DNA of 64,000 nucleotides, taken from contig NZ_JACSCY010000014.1 of assembly GCF_014333615.1 (NCBI RefSeq), positions 62,001 through 126,000 on the forward strand, in the 5' to 3' direction. Below, piece by piece: positions 27,301 through 35,114 of the stretch (the stretch's first letter is position 1; each line of letters starts with the position of its first letter). The notes under the pieces are model-generated. The model had not been told where the DNA came from. It searched no databases and saw only the letters and a list, made by a program, of their open reading frames with translations. The translations under genes were made by a program, and so were the position numbers. The stretch comes from Hymenobacter citatus. Its GTDB lineage: Bacteria > Bacteroidota > Bacteroidia > Cytophagales > Hymenobacteraceae.

Positions 27301-28426
27301 GCGTGAAATTGCGGGCTATGTAGTCGTGCAGGAGCCAGCTACGCACCCCTTAGCGCCCAGCAATACCGTGTATGCGGCAGCCATTCAGGAAACATTAGCA
27401 GGACGTGGAGCGCTGGCGTCGCTACCACCTGGTGAGCGGCCGTACGCAACCAATGAGGGTGTACAAGAAAACCGGGTGCACTTCTCCTTCCGTCAAGACC
27501 AACCCGAAGCGGCCGCACTTAGTAAGACGCTGGATCAGTTAGCTCGTCAGCCCGGAATTCGCGTAGTTGACTACGAGGTAGACCAGGCAGCCCGGCGGCA
27601 GCAGCTCTATGAGGCGCAGGCGGTACCGGTTGCGCTGCTGACAATACCGGAGCGTATGCAGCCATTGGGCCAGCGCCAAGCATTGGTAGAAGTGAGAGGT
27701 GATCAGTCGCTAGAAACTGCCCTGCAAATCCAATCGTCCTTGTCCCAAAAGGGTGCGCAGGTGAGTGACATAGCCACGGTCGCCCAGCCGTTCACGCAGG
27801 AGCCTCTGCGCCACTTAGAAGTAGTGTATCGAGTAGATCATCCTCACGTAGTAGCTATTAGTCAAACCTTAGATGAGCTATCTACTCGCGGCGATACGAT
27901 TCAAGTGCATGAGTTCAATGGGGTTATTCACAGCCGTCAGCATGCTACACAGGTAGTGCAACAAGCGCACTTTGAACAGCTAACCGACAAGCAGCTCACA
28001 CCTGATAAGAACCACGACAGTACCGCACGGGAAGAAAGAACACTACCTGCTACTAAACAAACTAACAGTGAAGACGTTACACAATCAGCGGAAAAGATTG
28101 CACTAGTGCGCGTAGCGGAGCCTTTAGAACGGGCAGAATCTGAAACCTCGAAGGCGACACGTATCCAGCAGGATTTGCAGCAGGCAGGTGCAACTGTAGG
28201 CGAAATAAGAAGTAGTGAGAAAGGAAGCCAACGCTACAGCGAAATTCCTATCCTGTATACTACTGGACAGCCACAAATTGAGCGGGTTAGTCAGACATTA
28301 GATAAAGTCGGGCAGCAGATGGGAGTCACAGTAGAAGAATCGCCGTCAGATCGCGCTGAACGGCGGCAAGCTGCCCTATTCGCTACAGTACCTAGTAGAG
28401 TTAAGGAAGCTGAAATTGAACGCTGA
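24362..28426 (+). CDS. Large Toprim-domain plasmid protein with degenerate C-terminal repeats
   Basis: 1354 residues. The N terminus (DELTRFKQSIDLVSYAQHRY) and Toprim segments VVISESALDSMSYHQL near 230 and VLANDKDAGGRR near 285 match DUF3991/Toprim proteins common on Bacteroidota plasmids, related to primases; Glu and the DxD-like DKD are visible. Residues about 450-510 form a Gln/Glu/Ala-rich coiled coil. From about 698 to 1340 at least five degenerate 70-80 residue units occur, each with a Q-x-L start, a beta segment, then a variant of QPxIxxVSQTLDxL and a strand ending near a basic RRQ. No membrane segment is seen. Such a protein may prime or handle transferred single-stranded DNA, but this is inferred from the Toprim only. 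Confidence 0.75.
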   Translation: MTTQPTTPREHDPDELTRFKQSIDLVSYAQHRYGYHIDKERSSSVELSRQEEKLVVTRKGDHQVYLNPHDERDQGSIIDFVKARGGGGAGLNLGQVRQELRDYLGQPQPERQSPISGPPRSIAPAPNENEAERRARLVLEVLGVQPQLTDRSYLHKRGLTDETIDNPAFQGRVFTAQQNGHRNVAFPLYNERGIASVEQKNEGFRQLLAVPKDGIFATSPTEGKGTKVERVVISESALDSMSYHQLKQETDRRNTIYVATTGTPTERQMELIQRVIDKHQPHEAVLANDKDAGGRRFNINYLNELQPPRTAKELEGHSTYEDATRSVQWHATAVGKYHSALRVSFQHEKAHEGATHVRELTERVGRINATQDGENSMSMQVQRTGSKETVVRLVVPNADTGQLEVIAQELYRQREAQRAAGQEKVVANFLRVEYPLSKDYNQDVELKNKGLSAAEISQQGQLEAEQKQAQQAQKQQAEALQQQQRQEAQRREAERQQAENSPEVLKARQQQERTTVRVLVGSAVAASNEPPVAVRAAPTLEEVRQQFKTAATAVSKELEEGGQGVVAARLREVVRVIDQELHLTGASRVVVRHALDSTEKVRGLADSPQTEVLRTAVRILENPGLQGEKTMTSAATAAPVHVSEQSAADVAAVRQRRQEDKAFDAAVQAIVAGNSQQKAMLLIDEERPAEGKTTQAQQIAKLLQQTGAFVGELQATLASGRIRTEVAVTYDLRQEQAPVISQTLDALEKTARVIVTEREQDKTLRRDPQLYTALREAGVVLLKEFEAAQPAPARRVAPEQESSNAGKSPSRSVEVEASKSSTNDAHTVEKVATIHVQELTPTPTNRAERLQAVLEKAGIVQTGEITSITDAQGIRHSSFPVHYRIDQPTIAQVHQTLTNAAHNYPGIRVEEQEQDTVDRQRAAAQAPLQPVPVTRKKEEGIVPELSRVPMMVIEAPQFAKELASLPTREATSTTTGQAVGREIAGYVVVQEPATHPLAPSNTVYAAAIQETLAGRGALASLPPGERPYATNEGVQENRVHFSFRQDQPEAAALSKTLDQLARQPGIRVVDYEVDQAARRQQLYEAQAVPVALLTIPERMQPLGQRQALVEVRGDQSLETALQIQSSLSQKGAQVSDIATVAQPFTQEPLRHLEVVYRVDHPHVVAISQTLDELSTRGDTIQVHEFNGVIHSRQHATQVVQQAHFEQLTDKQLTPDKNHDSTAREERTLPATKQTNSEDVTQSAEKIALVRVAEPLERAESETSKATRIQQDLQQAGATVGEIRSSEKGSQRYSEIPILYTTGQPQIERVSQTLDKVGQQMGVTVEESPSDRAERRQAALFATVPSRVKEAEIER
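26454..28380 (+). repeat. Degenerate protein repeats inside the Toprim gene
   Basis: Five copies at protein level, about 26454-26670, 26905-27130, 27372-27610, 27710-27943 and 28150-28380. Shared landmarks are a leading helix of about 15 residues, a hydrophobic strand, a variant of PVISQTLDALEK / VVAISQTLDELST / IERVSQTLDKVGQ, and a following strand such as GIRVEEQEQD. The copies are too diverged to show at DNA level, so they are old duplications. Confidence 0.6.
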
Positions 28427-29120
28427 TTATGTTCAACTTTGTGCACTTACTCATAAACAATTACTAATCAACAGATTGAATGAAAAGAGCTACATGTATT
28501 ATGTAGCATGTTTCGTCTTCGAGCGCTTATAAAAACTATTAGTTGGAATAGTCTTGCTCTTGAGAGAGGATAGGACAATTCGCTAACTAATAGCTTTTAT
28601 AAGTCTAAAGGTACCTTGCTTACTCCTTTTGAGTCTTATCAATGCCTTTAGCGGCTTTTTAGTACATGATTGAGTCGTGGTAACAGTTGAATACCGTAAC
28701 CAAGCGGGTGCCTTTAATCAGGAATTAGATGATTTTCTAACATTCTATTGTATAGTTATCAGCACTGTATCAATGTGGTAATGTGTACCTGCACAACTAA
28801 CTGTTAGTTTTGACGAATCCTACTGAAAAGACTTATAAAACCTATTAATTAGACTAAATAGCTTACATGCTATAACCTCAAATGTGAGTGATACAAGCAC
28901 TTCGTAGTAGAAAAAAGCAAAAAAATCTTTAAAAAGTGCAATCCCTTTTTTTACTACTTTGTGCCTCCTTTTTTGTTGTTTTTCCTCGTCTCATCCTCAA
29001 CCACACACCTTTTATAAGCTTTTGTACCCCACCTTCAACAATCTTGTGAGTATTTATGATTTTACTAGTATTTGCAGAGGCCATAAACTGCATATTATCA
29101 GTCATTTACAAGCAAAATAT

Positions 29121-29241
29121 AATAGGTTTTATAAGTGAAACAATAGAGTTTATAAGCTTAGTAATAGCTTTTATAAGCTTAGTAATAGGTTTCATAAGTC
29201 TAAAGAATAGCTTTCATAAGCTAATTAATAGGTAAGATATG
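29121..29241 (+). repeat. Main iteron array, 21-22 base period
   Basis: Five 15-base iterons (AATAGGTTTTATAAG and close variants) start at 29121, 29142, 29163, 29184 and 29206, plus a half copy AATAGG at 29227. The spacing of 21-22 bases is two helical turns, which places initiator molecules on one face of the DNA. This is the classic arrangement of Rep_3-type origins. Confidence 0.85.
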
Positions 29242-29396
29242 CACATCTATTAATTATATCATGTGATTGATTCTCATGAGTCATAAGTATCAAGTCAGTA
29301 AGGATGCCATCACGTCATTTCATTCCAAACTAATAGAATTTATAAGTCTTGACAAAAGCTGCGGATGGCTAACTAATAGGTTTCATAAGCCGAACT

Positions 29397-29436
29397 AATA
29401 GGTTTTATAAGTGAGAGGCGACTTATAAAACCTATT
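29397..29436. promoter_or_regulatory. Inverted iteron pair before rep, candidate autoregulatory operator
   Basis: AATAGGTTTTATAAGT (29397-29412) and its exact reverse complement (29421-29436) flank an 8-base spacer, 83 bases before the rep ATG. In Rep_3 plasmids inverted half-iterons at the rep promoter bind initiator dimers and repress rep. That role here is inference from position and symmetry. Confidence 0.6.
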
Positions 29437-29518
29437 ACTAATAGACCAATATTATGTATCTATTATTTCCCGGTTAAAAGTGTATGTTTGCTTACTCTAT
29501 GCTCTAGAATTATTACCT

Positions 29519-30448
29519 ATGGCTGCGTCTGAGACTCTATCGCCAATTGAAATTCGTCAGCACAATGCGCTAACGACCGCACGCTACGAAATGAGCGCCT
29601 GCGAGATGGATATTGTCTTTTCCCTGCTCTCCAAGCTCACGAAACACGACCAGGCCGGCACGATCTACGAGATTCGTGTGCAGGAACTAATGGAGCTCAC
29701 CGGCCGCACCTGGAACTACAAGCAACTACTCGAATCCACCGAGAACCTCAATAGTAGGGTCTACCATATTGACACTGGCAAGACCCTGTTGCAAGTCAGC
29801 CTACTTGCTTCTGCCCTGTACCGCAAGGGGGAGGGCACCATTGAACTGGAGATTTCCGAGCGCATGCGCCCGTATTTGATTGATCTGAAAAGCAATTTCA
29901 CTAGCTACCGCTTGCAGGCTGCTTTTAATCTTTCCAGCAAGTATGCGAAGCGCATCTACCAGCTTGCCTCCCAGTGGAAGGACATCGGCGAGACGAAAAC
30001 ATACTCTTTGGATGAGTTCAAGGCCATGCTCAAGCTCAAGGACCCGACCGGCAAGGAGCCCGAGCAGTATGCGCAGATTTCTGCCTTACAGAAATACGTG
30101 CTGGACATCGCCACCACCCAGATCAATGAACACACAGATCTGAGTATTAAGTATGAACTGCTGAAAAAAGGCCGTTCCTATCAGAGCATCAAGTTTTACG
30201 TGAGTCAGGTAAGACCTCAGCAGTTGCCCATTCCCTTTGAGTTGGCTGCCGAGGACGCAAAAGCTCAAGCCGCCCGCAAGCACCTGGAAAATCTGGGCAT
30301 TGAGGAGCCAAGCCTCGTGCAGCAGATACTGCAATCCACTACGCACATTGAGGCCTTGTTTTCTTTTATCTTTAAGCTCAAGACCGACAAGATCAAAGCT
30401 ACGAAGAACCCTGGCGGCTTGTTCCTTAAGATGCAAGGGCTTCGATAA
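29519..30448 (+). CDS. Replication initiator protein (Rep_3 / RepB family)
   Basis: 309 residues from the ATG at 29519; an upstream GTG at 29480 is less likely. The sequence has the two winged-helix layout of Rep_3 initiators: IRQHNALTTARYEMSACEMD at the start, then FSLLSKLTK, then FNLSSKYAKRIYQLASQWKD, then YSLDEFKAMLKL and the second domain through LDIATTQINEHTDLSIKYEL. It binds the iterons upstream and starts plasmid replication. The adjoining oriV and an inverted iteron pair fit copy-number control by the protein itself. Confidence 0.93.
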   Translation: MAASETLSPIEIRQHNALTTARYEMSACEMDIVFSLLSKLTKHDQAGTIYEIRVQELMELTGRTWNYKQLLESTENLNSRVYHIDTGKTLLQVSLLASALYRKGEGTIELEISERMRPYLIDLKSNFTSYRLQAAFNLSSKYAKRIYQLASQWKDIGETKTYSLDEFKAMLKLKDPTGKEPEQYAQISALQKYVLDIATTQINEHTDLSIKYELLKKGRSYQSIKFYVSQVRPQQLPIPFELAAEDAKAQAARKHLENLGIEEPSLVQQILQSTTHIEALFSFIFKLKTDKIKATKNPGGLFLKMQGLR

Positions 30449-30452
30449 TTAG

Positions 30453-30480
30453 CTTGAAAATACGCTACGCTTTTTTCAAG
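30453..30480 (+). terminator. Hairpin after rep
   Basis: CTTGAAAA (30453-30460) and TTTTCAAG (30473-30480) form an 8-base stem 5 bases after the rep stop, with a T run in the right arm. It may end rep transcription and marks the start of the cargo region. Confidence 0.4.
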
Positions 30481-30647
30481 GCCGACCTACTAGACGGCCA
30501 ACGATTGGGTTTGGCTCAGCATGAAGGATGAAACTACACTCTACCGATAGGCCGTGTTGTAGCTGCGCTGCGCCTGCCTGTTTCAAGGACACAACGTAGC
30601 AGGCGCCAGTGCGTATCTGCTGAGATTACTCACGTAGAACGATTCCG

Positions 30648-31673
30648 ATGGGGCGACCCCTACTCCAAGCTGTGCAAACCGGTGACCTCGCGCCGGACGG
30701 TGTGTTACCCAGCGGCTCACCGTTGTCCTCGTTGCGCGGTCAGCCCGTCATCCTGGCGTTTGCCCCCGACGAGTGGAACCCGATGCTGGCCCACCAGAGC
30801 ACTATTTTTGCGCGCTTGTCGCAGGAATTCGGCGACGGAGCGGCCTTTGTCGACACGGCAACAGACGACTGGCAGTCGCTGGACTGCCGCAGCACGCTGG
30901 CGGCGCAGTTCGGCGTAGCCGGGCAGCGCGCCCTGTTTCTGCTGGATGAGCAGGGCGTGGTACGCTGGAAAACGGTGGTATCCCCCGGCCAAGACCTGCA
31001 GTCAGGCCAAGTACTGACCGCCCTGGAAGCGTTGTATACTTCACCCGTAACAGCCGATAACGAGAAGGCGGCAAGTGGGGGACTTTCGCGGCGCACCTTT
31101 GTGACGGCGACACTGGCGGCGGCCGCGTTGCTGCTGCTACCCGGTTGCGGGAGCAGTGCATCTGATTCGCACACCGTGGAAACGGCCGCCGCGGGAACGA
31201 GCAGTGACCAAGTTCCCGTGGTGCTCACCATCAACGGCCTGTCCCACCAGCTGCAGCTCGACCCACGCGTGGCCCTACTCGATGCGCTGCGCGAAAACCT
31301 GCACCTGACGGGCACCAAAAAAGGCTGCGACCATGGTCAGTGCGGGGCCTGCACCGTACATCTCAACGGGCAAAGCGCCCTCTCGTGCCTGACGCTGGCC
31401 GTCATGAGCCAGGGCAAGAACATCACCACCATTGAAGGATTAGCGCAAGGGGACAAGTTGCACCCGGTGCAAGAAGCATTTCTGCAACACGATGCCTTTC
31501 AATGTGGCTACTGCACGCCGGGGCAGATCATGGCGGCCGCGGCCCTGCTGCAGGACCCGCACACCCCCACGGGCTCGGCTGTGGAGCTTCGCGAAGCCAT
31601 GAGCGGCAACCTGTGCCGTTGCGCGGCCTACCCTAATATCATCGCCGCCATCCAGGCCGTCCAGCGGGCGTAA
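30648..31673 (+). CDS. paoA: Redoxin-fused [2Fe-2S] subunit of periplasmic molybdenum hydroxylase
   Basis: 341 residues. The C-terminal part (about 185-341) is a PaoA/YagT-like iron-sulphur subunit: first cluster GCDHGQCGACTVHLNGQSALSC, with spacing typical of plant-type ferredoxin, given here as CDHGQCGAC plus a later Cys; second cluster QCGYCTPGQ and NLCRCAAYPN. Before it is a Tat/lipobox-like signal SRRTFVTATLAA...LLPGC at about 147-167. Before that, residues 15-135 form a redoxin-like fold (SLRGQPVILAF, RALFLLDEQGVVRWK) whose expected peroxidatic Cys region reads DEWNPMLAH without Cys. An export signal in mid-protein is strange. It starts the paoABC-like operon. Confidence 0.85.
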   Translation: MGRPLLQAVQTGDLAPDGVLPSGSPLSSLRGQPVILAFAPDEWNPMLAHQSTIFARLSQEFGDGAAFVDTATDDWQSLDCRSTLAAQFGVAGQRALFLLDEQGVVRWKTVVSPGQDLQSGQVLTALEALYTSPVTADNEKAASGGLSRRTFVTATLAAAALLLLPGCGSSASDSHTVETAAAGTSSDQVPVVLTINGLSHQLQLDPRVALLDALRENLHLTGTKKGCDHGQCGACTVHLNGQSALSCLTLAVMSQGKNITTIEGLAQGDKLHPVQEAFLQHDAFQCGYCTPGQIMAAAALLQDPHTPTGSAVELREAMSGNLCRCAAYPNIIAAIQAVQRA

Positions 31674-31687
31674 CGCCGACCTAGCCT

Positions 31688-32740
31688 ATGCATCCTTTTC
31701 AGTATCAGCGCGCCGAAAGCACCGACCAGGCTGTGGCCGCCGTGGCCCAGAATCCGGGCGCGACCTTCATTGCCGGCGGTACCTCGCACGTCGATTTGCT
31801 GAAGGAAGGCGTGCACCGGCCCACGTTGTTGGTCGATGTATCAGCCCTGCCGCTTCAGCAGATTACCCCGTTGGCAGGCGGCCTGCGTATCGGCGCGGGC
31901 GTTTCCAACACCGCGGCGGCCTACCATCCCACTATCCAGCAGCAGTATACGGCCGTGAGCGAAGCGCTGCTGGCGGGTGCCTCGGTGCAGATTCGCAACG
32001 TGGCCTCCATGGCGGGCAACCCGTTGCAGCGTACCCGCTGCCCGTATTTCCGCGACCCGACCCAGGCCTGCAACAAGCGTGAACCCGGCAGCGGCTGCGC
32101 GGCTCTGAACGGCTACAACCACGTGCATGCCCTGTTCGGGGCTTCCACCGCCTGCATCGCTACCCATCCCAGCGACGTAGCGGTAGCCTTGGCCGCGCTC
32201 GATGCCCAGGTGCAAACCAGCGGCCCTACTGGCCCGCGCACCATCGTTTTTCCCGAGCTGCACCGCCTGCCGGGCACTACCCCCCACCTCGACACGGTGC
32301 TGGCGCACGGGGAGCTGATTACCAGCCTTGACCTGCCGGCTTTTGCCGGCCGCTCGCACTACCTGAAGGTGCGGGAGCGTGCCTCCTACGCCTACGCGTT
32401 GGTGTCGTGCGCCGTCGCGCTGGAAATGAACGGCCAGACTATTCGCCGGGTGCGCGTGGCGCTGGGCGGAGTGGCCCATAAGCCCTGGCGGTTGCACAAA
32501 ATGGAAGCGATGCTCGCGGGACAGGTACCCACGGAAAAACTGTTTCGCACGGCCGCCGACGCGGCCTTTGCCGACGCCAAGCCGCTGGCGCATAACGCCT
32601 ACAAGATTCCGATGGGCCGCAACCTGCTGGTGCGGGCCTTGCTGGAAACCAGCGGCCTGCGGCCCCTGGCCGGACCAGCCGGCACGGCCTTCGCGGCCAG
32701 TGTGGGCGGCATGGCCGGCCAGTTAGCCGGGCCTCGCTAG
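31688..32740 (+). CDS. paoB: FAD-binding subunit of molybdenum hydroxylase (PaoB/YagS-like)
   Basis: 350 residues, starting 14 bases after the iron-sulphur subunit. The FAD-binding N terminus has ATFIAGGTSHVDLLKEGV and LRIGAGVSNT. QIRNVASMAGN is the second FAD motif. The segment RCPYFRDP...CNKREPGSGCAA carries Cys residues in the positions of the extra [4Fe-4S] cluster that PaoB has and most other family members lack. The protein passes electrons between the cofactors of the other two subunits. C-terminal CO-dehydrogenase-like domain is complete. Confidence 0.9.
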   Translation: MHPFQYQRAESTDQAVAAVAQNPGATFIAGGTSHVDLLKEGVHRPTLLVDVSALPLQQITPLAGGLRIGAGVSNTAAAYHPTIQQQYTAVSEALLAGASVQIRNVASMAGNPLQRTRCPYFRDPTQACNKREPGSGCAALNGYNHVHALFGASTACIATHPSDVAVALAALDAQVQTSGPTGPRTIVFPELHRLPGTTPHLDTVLAHGELITSLDLPAFAGRSHYLKVRERASYAYALVSCAVALEMNGQTIRRVRVALGGVAHKPWRLHKMEAMLAGQVPTEKLFRTAADAAFADAKPLAHNAYKIPMGRNLLVRALLETSGLRPLAGPAGTAFAASVGGMAGQLAGPR

Positions 32741-32774
32741 TTCCTCCTTCCATATTTATCACAACCCGATACTG

Positions 32775-35024
32775 ATGCAAGCCACTGGACAACCTCTTCC
32801 CCGCGTAGACGGACGCCTGAAAGTCACCGGCGCGGCGCGCTACACCGCCGAGTGGGAAGTGCCGGGTTTGGTGTACGGCGCCGTGGTGGACAGTGCCCGG
32901 GCGCACGGCACAGTGCGCGCGTTGGACACCAGTGCGGCGCGTAAAGCGCCCGGCGTGCTAGCCGTTCTGACCCACGAGAATGCGCCCCGCCTGCATCCCA
33001 TTCCCGAGCAGGTAAGGGGAACTCAGTTTCGGGGCGAAGGCGGTATCACGGAGACCCGCCAGCCGCTACAGAACGCCACGGTGGAGTACGCCGGTCAGCC
33101 GCTGGCCGTGGTGGTGGCTGATACCCACGAGCGGGCCCGGTATGCGGCCACGCTCGTGCGCGTCACCTACAATGAGCAGCCACCCGAGCTGGCGATGACT
33201 TCCGCCAGCCGTACCACCCGGCCCGAAACCTTTTTGGGTAACGACGAGGAGAAGTTGCAGGTGACGATTGGGGACCCCAATGCCGCGTTGGCGGCCGCGC
33301 CGGTGCAGCTGCGGCAGGTCTACGAATCGGCCATCACTCACCACAACCCCATTGAGCAACTGGCGACTATTGCCCGCTGGGAGAAGCGCAACGGCACCGA
33401 TTTTCTTACCCTCTACGACACCACGCGTGGACTGGAAGTATTGCAGGAGGTGATGGCGACGTCACTGGGATTGCCCCAGGACAGCGTGCACGTCATCTGC
33501 CCCTTTATTGGGGGCGCGTTTGGGTCCAAGGGCTGGCTGTATGCGCCGCCGCTGCTCACGGCCATGGCGGCGCGGCTGGTGGGCCGGCCAGTGAAAATCG
33601 AGTGGCGCCGGCAGGACATGTTTGCTGTGGCCGGGCAACGCCCCAGCACCCGGCAAACCCTGTCGTTGGGAGCCACGCGCGACGGCAACATCACGGCCCT
33701 GCGCCACGACACGCTCACGCACTCGTCTCAGTCCAGCGGCTACACCGAGCCCTGCGCCCGGGTGTCGCGGATGCTGTACGCGGTGCCCAATATGGGCTTT
33801 ACCCACCAACTCGCGCATTTGCACTTGCCCTCTCCCTGCCCCATGCGTGGGCCGGGTGAAACCGTAGGCGGCTGGGCGCTGGAGTGCGCCCTGGACGAGT
33901 TGGCCGCCAAGCTGCAGCTGGACCCCGTGGAGCTGCGCCTGCGCAACTACGCGGAGCAGAACCCCGAAACCGGCAAGCCCTGGTCGAGCAAGCACCTGCG
34001 CGAATGCTACGCGCGGGGCCGGCAACTGATCGGCTGGGATGCGCGCAACCCGCAGCCGCGCTCCATGCGCGACGGCAGCCAGCTGCTGGGCTACGGCATG
34101 GCCACGACCATGTACCCGGCCGGGAGGAAGGAGGCCCAGGCCCGCGCCACGATTTTCGCCGACGGGCGGGCGCTGGTGCAAAGCGCCACCCACGAGCTGG
34201 GCAACGGCGCCTACACCATCTTCCGGCAGATCAGCGCCGATGCCTTGGCGCTACCCGTCGAGCAGGTGCGCTTCGAATTAGGCGATTCCTCGCTGCCCTC
34301 GGCCCCCACGACGGGCGGCTCCACGACCACGGCGACGGTCGGCCCGGCCGCACAGGCGGCGGCCCGGGCGGTGCTGGAGGCACTCAAACGCATCGCTGTG
34401 CGCGATGCGCAGTCGCCGCTGTTTGGGGCGGCGGCCGAGGCCATTGAAGCCCGGCAGGGCCGTCTGGTTCTGCAAGCAAACCCTGCTACAGGCGAAACGT
34501 ACGGCGAAATCCTGCGTCGGGCTAAGCTACCTTCTGTCGTTGCGACGGACGGGGCGAAGCCGGGCGACGAGCGGGATACGTACTCGTTCTACTCCTTTGG
34601 AGCCGTATTCGCCCAGGTGCGGGTCGACGAGGCCAGCGGTTCCATTCGGGTGGCCCGGCTGTGTGGGGTGTACGATGTAGGCCGGCTAATGAACCCGCAG
34701 ACCGCGCGTTCACAAATCCTTGGGGGCATGTCCATGGGGGTAGGGGCGGCCCTGCTGGAAGCCACCCACTACGACTCCCGGAACGGGCGGGCCGTGGTGC
34801 GCAACCTAGCCGACTACCACGTACCCAGCATGGCCGACACACCCGACATTCAGGTAGAGTGGCTCCACATCCCTGACCCCCATATCAGCGAACTGGGCGC
34901 ACGCGGCATCGGGGAAATTGGCTGCGTCGGCACCGCCGCGGCCATCACCAACGCGGTCTATCACGCCACGGGCCGGCGCTACCGCTCTATCCCCCTTACC
35001 CCCGATAAAGTACTGCAAACGTAA
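32775..35024 (+). CDS. paoC: Molybdopterin-binding subunit of aldehyde/xanthine oxidoreductase (PaoC-like)
   Basis: 749 residues, close to PaoC (732). The N-terminal a/b hammerhead domain (GRLKVTGAARYTAEW) is followed by the molybdopterin-binding domain with ICPFIGGAFGSKGW, PCPMRGPGETVGGW and the catalytic Glu segment ARGIGEIGCVGTAAAITNAV. It oxidises aldehydes or related substrates with water; the true substrate cannot be told. Lies 34 bases after the FAD subunit. High GC and codon use differ from the AT-rich origin nearby and suggest cargo. No Moco-sulphuration chaperone gene is found next to it. Confidence 0.92.
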   Translation: MQATGQPLPRVDGRLKVTGAARYTAEWEVPGLVYGAVVDSARAHGTVRALDTSAARKAPGVLAVLTHENAPRLHPIPEQVRGTQFRGEGGITETRQPLQNATVEYAGQPLAVVVADTHERARYAATLVRVTYNEQPPELAMTSASRTTRPETFLGNDEEKLQVTIGDPNAALAAAPVQLRQVYESAITHHNPIEQLATIARWEKRNGTDFLTLYDTTRGLEVLQEVMATSLGLPQDSVHVICPFIGGAFGSKGWLYAPPLLTAMAARLVGRPVKIEWRRQDMFAVAGQRPSTRQTLSLGATRDGNITALRHDTLTHSSQSSGYTEPCARVSRMLYAVPNMGFTHQLAHLHLPSPCPMRGPGETVGGWALECALDELAAKLQLDPVELRLRNYAEQNPETGKPWSSKHLRECYARGRQLIGWDARNPQPRSMRDGSQLLGYGMATTMYPAGRKEAQARATIFADGRALVQSATHELGNGAYTIFRQISADALALPVEQVRFELGDSSLPSAPTTGGSTTTATVGPAAQAAARAVLEALKRIAVRDAQSPLFGAAAEAIEARQGRLVLQANPATGETYGEILRRAKLPSVVATDGAKPGDERDTYSFYSFGAVFAQVRVDEASGSIRVARLCGVYDVGRLMNPQTARSQILGGMSMGVGAALLEATHYDSRNGRAVVRNLADYHVPSMADTPDIQVEWLHIPDPHISELGARGIGEIGCVGTAAAITNAVYHATGRRYRSIPLTPDKVLQT

Positions 35025-35076
35025 CCCCAAGCATTACGGCTTCTTAGCTTCTGACGTAGCACCCCATCACCAGCAA

Positions 35077-35114
35077 ACCAAGCGTTGGCTATATCCCTAC
35101 GCTAAACGCTTGGT
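35077..35114. terminator. Inverted repeat between convergent paoC and recombinase genes
   Basis: ACCAAGCGTT (35077-35086) and AACGCTTGGT (35105-35114) form a perfect 10-base stem with an 18-base loop. It overlaps the recombinase stop codon. Convergent genes make a two-way terminator plausible. Confidence 0.4.

Larger units (their letters stand above)
28427..29518. other. Iteron-bearing replication origin region (oriV)
   Basis: About 1.1 kb of AT-rich, gene-free DNA directly upstream of the initiator gene. It holds at least eleven copies or near copies of AATAGNTTTNATAAG. Forward copies start at 28589, 29121, 29142, 29163, 29184, 29206, 29332, 29375 and 29397; reversed copies start at 28526, 28832 and 29422. 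The initiator family, the repeats and the AT-richness together identify an iteron origin. I see no convincing DnaA box. Confidence 0.85.

Noticed and set aside
28580..28610. The isolated iteron near 28589 as a promoter or terminator
   Set aside because: It matches the iteron consensus exactly and is better explained as an outlying initiator site.
32439..34842. Long antisense reading frames over the paoBC genes
   Set aside because: They are shadows of GC-rich coding DNA with Arg/Pro/Ala-rich translations and no family likeness; the plus-strand genes have clear motifs.
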